DNA of 53,048 bases, taken from assembly GCA_023384025.1 (NCBI GenBank), contig JAHDXX010000001.1:1-53048 (forward strand), given 5' to 3'. Positions 51,208 to 53,048 of this stretch are shown in pieces. The notes under the pieces were generated by a model that was given only the letters and a program-made list of their open reading frames with translations, had not been told where the DNA came from and searched no databases. The number at the start of each line of letters is the position of its first letter. Positions within the stretch are counted from its first letter, which is position 1. Source of the stretch: Sphingomonadaceae bacterium. Its GTDB lineage: Bacteria; Pseudomonadota; Alphaproteobacteria; Sphingomonadales; Sphingomonadaceae. The translations under genes and the position numbers were made by a program.

Positions 51208-52545
51208 TCAACTCCTTTCCAGCGTGGCGTAGAAATTCCGGGTGATCGCCTCAGGCGAAGCCTTGCCCCGCGCCAGTGCCAGGCGTGCGGCGCCAATCAG
51301 GAACCGTTCCGGCAACACTCCGGTCGAGAGCCCGCTTTCGAGCCGCTCGGCCCCTTCGGCCGTCACCTGGGCGTGGCGGGGCTGGTAGTGGACGACATCG
51401 ATCATGGCCTTGTCACCCAGTTCCGGCATCGGGGTCAGCACCATGGCTTCCACGGCCGCTTCAATCTGCTTCGGCAGATCCTTGCGCAGGATTTCAGGCA
51501 GTGTTCGCCACACGCTGGGCGGATAGAGCGCATCCCACGCCGCCCGGAAAGACTTCGCATCTTCACCGAAGCCCATCCGCTCAAGCAGATGGAGGTTGAG
51601 GGGAACGCGGACCAGCGGGGTTGGATGGACAGCGTCCTCGGAAAAGGCCGAGGTCTGTGCAACCGAACGTCCGACAACGTCCATCAGTGCGCCGACGTAG
51701 GCCGGCCCGATCAGCAGGGTACCAACGAGATCGGCCCAGGATTCCTTGTGCCAGCGCATCCAGATCGAGGCGGCGGCCGGCGGCAGGCCCCGCTCAGCGA
51801 ATCTGCTCTGGATACGTCTTGGCATGACCTCCCACAATCCGAGGTCGCTCTGCATGTTGTGAGCGACTTCGTGCGGTACCGCGCCCAGTGACCATGGATT
51901 GATCAGCCGGTGGAAGGGGATCATCACCAGCGGGAACGGATTCTCGCGCCGCCCGAGCTTGCTCAGCCTGACCCCCCGGCGGAAGGTGGCCGGACCGAAG
52001 CCGGTTTCGACATAGGCGAACGGAGTGGGGCTGGGTATCGAGCGCGCCTTGCCAAGCTCGAGATAGACCGCGCGGTAGCAATCCAGGGCGATCCGGTCGA
52101 TCCCGGAAAGCATCTGGCCAAACGGACCGGTGCGCTGGTTGAACAGGTTCAGGTAGTACTCCCACACCTTCTCGCCCTGTTGCGCGATCCCGTGCAGGCG
52201 CTCCTTGTGAGTCAGCAAGGCCTGCGTTGCGGCTGCACCTGCGCCGGTGCGAACGGCCTGTGCCGCCGCAGCCAGTTTCCGCTCCTCGGACCTGACGAGG
52301 GAGTGCACGGCGCCGAGCAACTTGTTGACCGCGGCGATATGGGCCGGGCTGGGGCTGGCCGGACCAGTCCCGAACTGTCCGACCCGGAACTGTGCCATGC
52401 CGCGACCGTAGCGGTCGGCGTTGACCAGAGTGCGAAGGGCGAAAAAGCGGAGAGCAGGCGGAATGGCGGCCTGCGCAGCGCCTGTGGCCGGGCCGGGCTG
52501 TGAAGCCTCGGGCGGGGCGCGTTCGAGGAGTTTGGCGGGCATCAT
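51208..52545 (-). CDS. Putative zinc metalloprotease (HExxH...E), unrecognised family
   Basis: This 445-residue soluble protein has VPHEVAHNMQSDLG, giving His225-Glu226-x-x-His229. A third ligand candidate is Glu268 in HKESWADL, and HPTPLVRV (307-314) recalls the HPxxxxR segment of M48-like gluzincins. The N-terminal 200 residues are helical, Ala-rich and unlike known proteases. Its ATG overlaps the stop of the upstream gene as ATGA, and the next gene follows after three bases. A protease inside an operon of unknown helical proteins suggests maturation or activation of a partner (inference). Confidence 0.78.
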   Translation of the reverse strand: MMPAKLLERAPPEASQPGPATGAAQAAIPPALRFFALRTLVNADRYGRGMAQFRVGQFGTGPASPSPAHIAAVNKLLGAVHSLVRSEERKLAAAAQAVRTGAGAAATQALLTHKERLHGIAQQGEKVWEYYLNLFNQRTGPFGQMLSGIDRIALDCYRAVYLELGKARSIPSPTPFAYVETGFGPATFRRGVRLSKLGRRENPFPLVMIPFHRLINPWSLGAVPHEVAHNMQSDLGLWEVMPRRIQSRFAERGLPPAAASIWMRWHKESWADLVGTLLIGPAYVGALMDVVGRSVAQTSAFSEDAVHPTPLVRVPLNLHLLERMGFGEDAKSFRAAWDALYPPSVWRTLPEILRKDLPKQIEAAVEAMVLTPMPELGDKAMIDVVHYQPRHAQVTAEGAERLESGLSTGVLPERFLIGAARLALARGKASPEAITRNFYATLERS

Positions 52546-53048
52546 GACGCGGCGAGCTCGAATGCTGCCAGCGCTTCTGCTTCAGCGGTTGCGAGTGATG
52601 GAGATCGCACGGGTTCTTGCGACACCATCGGAAGATTTTCGAATGATGCGTGTCGATCGCCTCGCGTGCTTTCGCCGAGCAGCGCCAGTGCGGCGACGGC
52701 GGCCACCAGGAATGGTTTGGGAAAGATCGGGGCAGACCATAGCTTGCCGAAGAAGTCAGCCCAAAGGGGCTTGGCAGACCGGTCGATGACAGCACGGCGG
52801 ACCAGCAGTTCAGTTGCGAAATGGCCAAAGAGGGCCGGCCCTGGATCACCGCTGGTCGACTTTGCCAGTGTAGAGCCGATCTCGCCGGCCAGGCGCGCGA
52901 CTTCGAACCAGCGCACCCACAGTACCGCGCGCACGCGATTGATAACGCTGGACTGGTTTCCCAATCCGGGCGGAAACGCAGGGAAGCGCGCGGTGAGCGT
53001 GCGGATCGTCTGCTGCGAGGGGCGGGCGGCAAGACGCAGGGCGCTGCG
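52542..53048 (-). CDS. Unrecognised protein, 5' end beyond window
   Basis: The frame is open from the right edge to the stop at 52542, giving the last 168 residues. The visible part has helices (INRVRAVLWVRWFEVARLAGEIGSTL), a hydrophobic stretch (PKPFLVAAVAALALLGES) and an Ala/Glu-rich end. No family is recognised. The stop overlaps the start of the HExxH gene. An in-frame TTG at 52964 is a possible start, but nothing favours it over a start outside the window. Confidence 0.65.
   Translation of the reverse strand, partial: RSALRLAARPSQQTIRTLTARFPAFPPGLGNQSSVINRVRAVLWVRWFEVARLAGEIGSTLAKSTSGDPGPALFGHFATELLVRRAVIDRSAKPLWADFFGKLWSAPIFPKPFLVAAVAALALLGESTRGDRHASFENLPMVSQEPVRSPSLATAEAEALAAFELAAS

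Noticed and set aside
1..53048. CRISPR array or cas genes
   Set aside because: I saw no regularly spaced repeats and no Cas protein. The only multi-copy short repeats are the integrase arm-type sites.

Overview
The window is high-GC bacterial chromosome. It looks like an alphaproteobacterium of the order Sphingomonadales (Sphingomonadaceae or Erythrobacteraceae). The clues are a complex-I NDUFA9-like epimerase, a TonB-dependent receptor, DUF6118 beside a Ti-type TraA, and tightly packed genes with many ATGA overlaps. No 16S or other marker is present, so the placement is an inference from gene families and base composition.

Left backbone, 1-19316: a DUF2306-like membrane protein divergent from a LytTR regulator; catalase-peroxidase KatG; a nitronate monooxygenase/FabK-like flavoprotein; a zinc-ribbon/TM2 protein; PurU; a DUF2946-like protein followed by an OprC-like TonB receptor; an SDR; a PQQ-dependent alcohol dehydrogenase with a C-terminal haem c, translationally coupled to a small PTP-like protein; a Tat-exported dienelactone-hydrolase-like protein; a small unknown protein coupled to a CheY-like response regulator; a paraslipin/NfeD pair; an OafA-type acyltransferase; an NDUFA9-like epimerase; and tRNA-Leu(CAG).

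Accessory region, 19317-41777: two elements lie in tandem at the 3' end of the tRNA-Leu. Element 1 (about 17.3 kb, bounded by a 16-bp copy of the tRNA end at 36575-36590) looks like an integrative mobilizable element. It has traA and traC-traD flanking a Ti/RSF1010-like oriT, but no traG and no type IV secretion genes. It ends with AlpA, an excisionase-like protein and a tyrosine recombinase. Its cargo is an AT-rich kinase/receiver/membrane-protein operon, a BcgI-like restriction-modification pair (nuclease-methylase fusion plus specificity subunit) coupled to a small RHH-like gene, a DUF262-HNH-AlbA_2 fusion protein, and an ImmA/IrrE-like protein whose zinc motif is lost. Element 2 (about 5.2 kb) has its own P4-type integrase with TGGGGGC arm-site repeats at both ends, an IS5-family insertion, a broken ABC ATPase, a small conserved protein, an HNH endonuclease and a GSU2403-type nucleotidyltransferase downstream of an 11-bp inverted repeat.

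Right backbone, 41778-53048: a TetR regulator with two matching operators is divergent from a five-gene aromatic catabolic operon (extradiol dioxygenase-like, FAH-family hydrolase, MBL-fold hydrolase, FSP1-like FAD oxidoreductase, MhpA-like hydroxylase). A small LuxR-type HTH protein follows. The window closes with a compact leftward operon of at least four genes I do not recognise. One encodes a protein with an HExxH...E zinc-protease signature; another has a strong in-frame internal start. The operon runs off the right edge. Together with the element 1 cargo it is the best candidate here for something undescribed.
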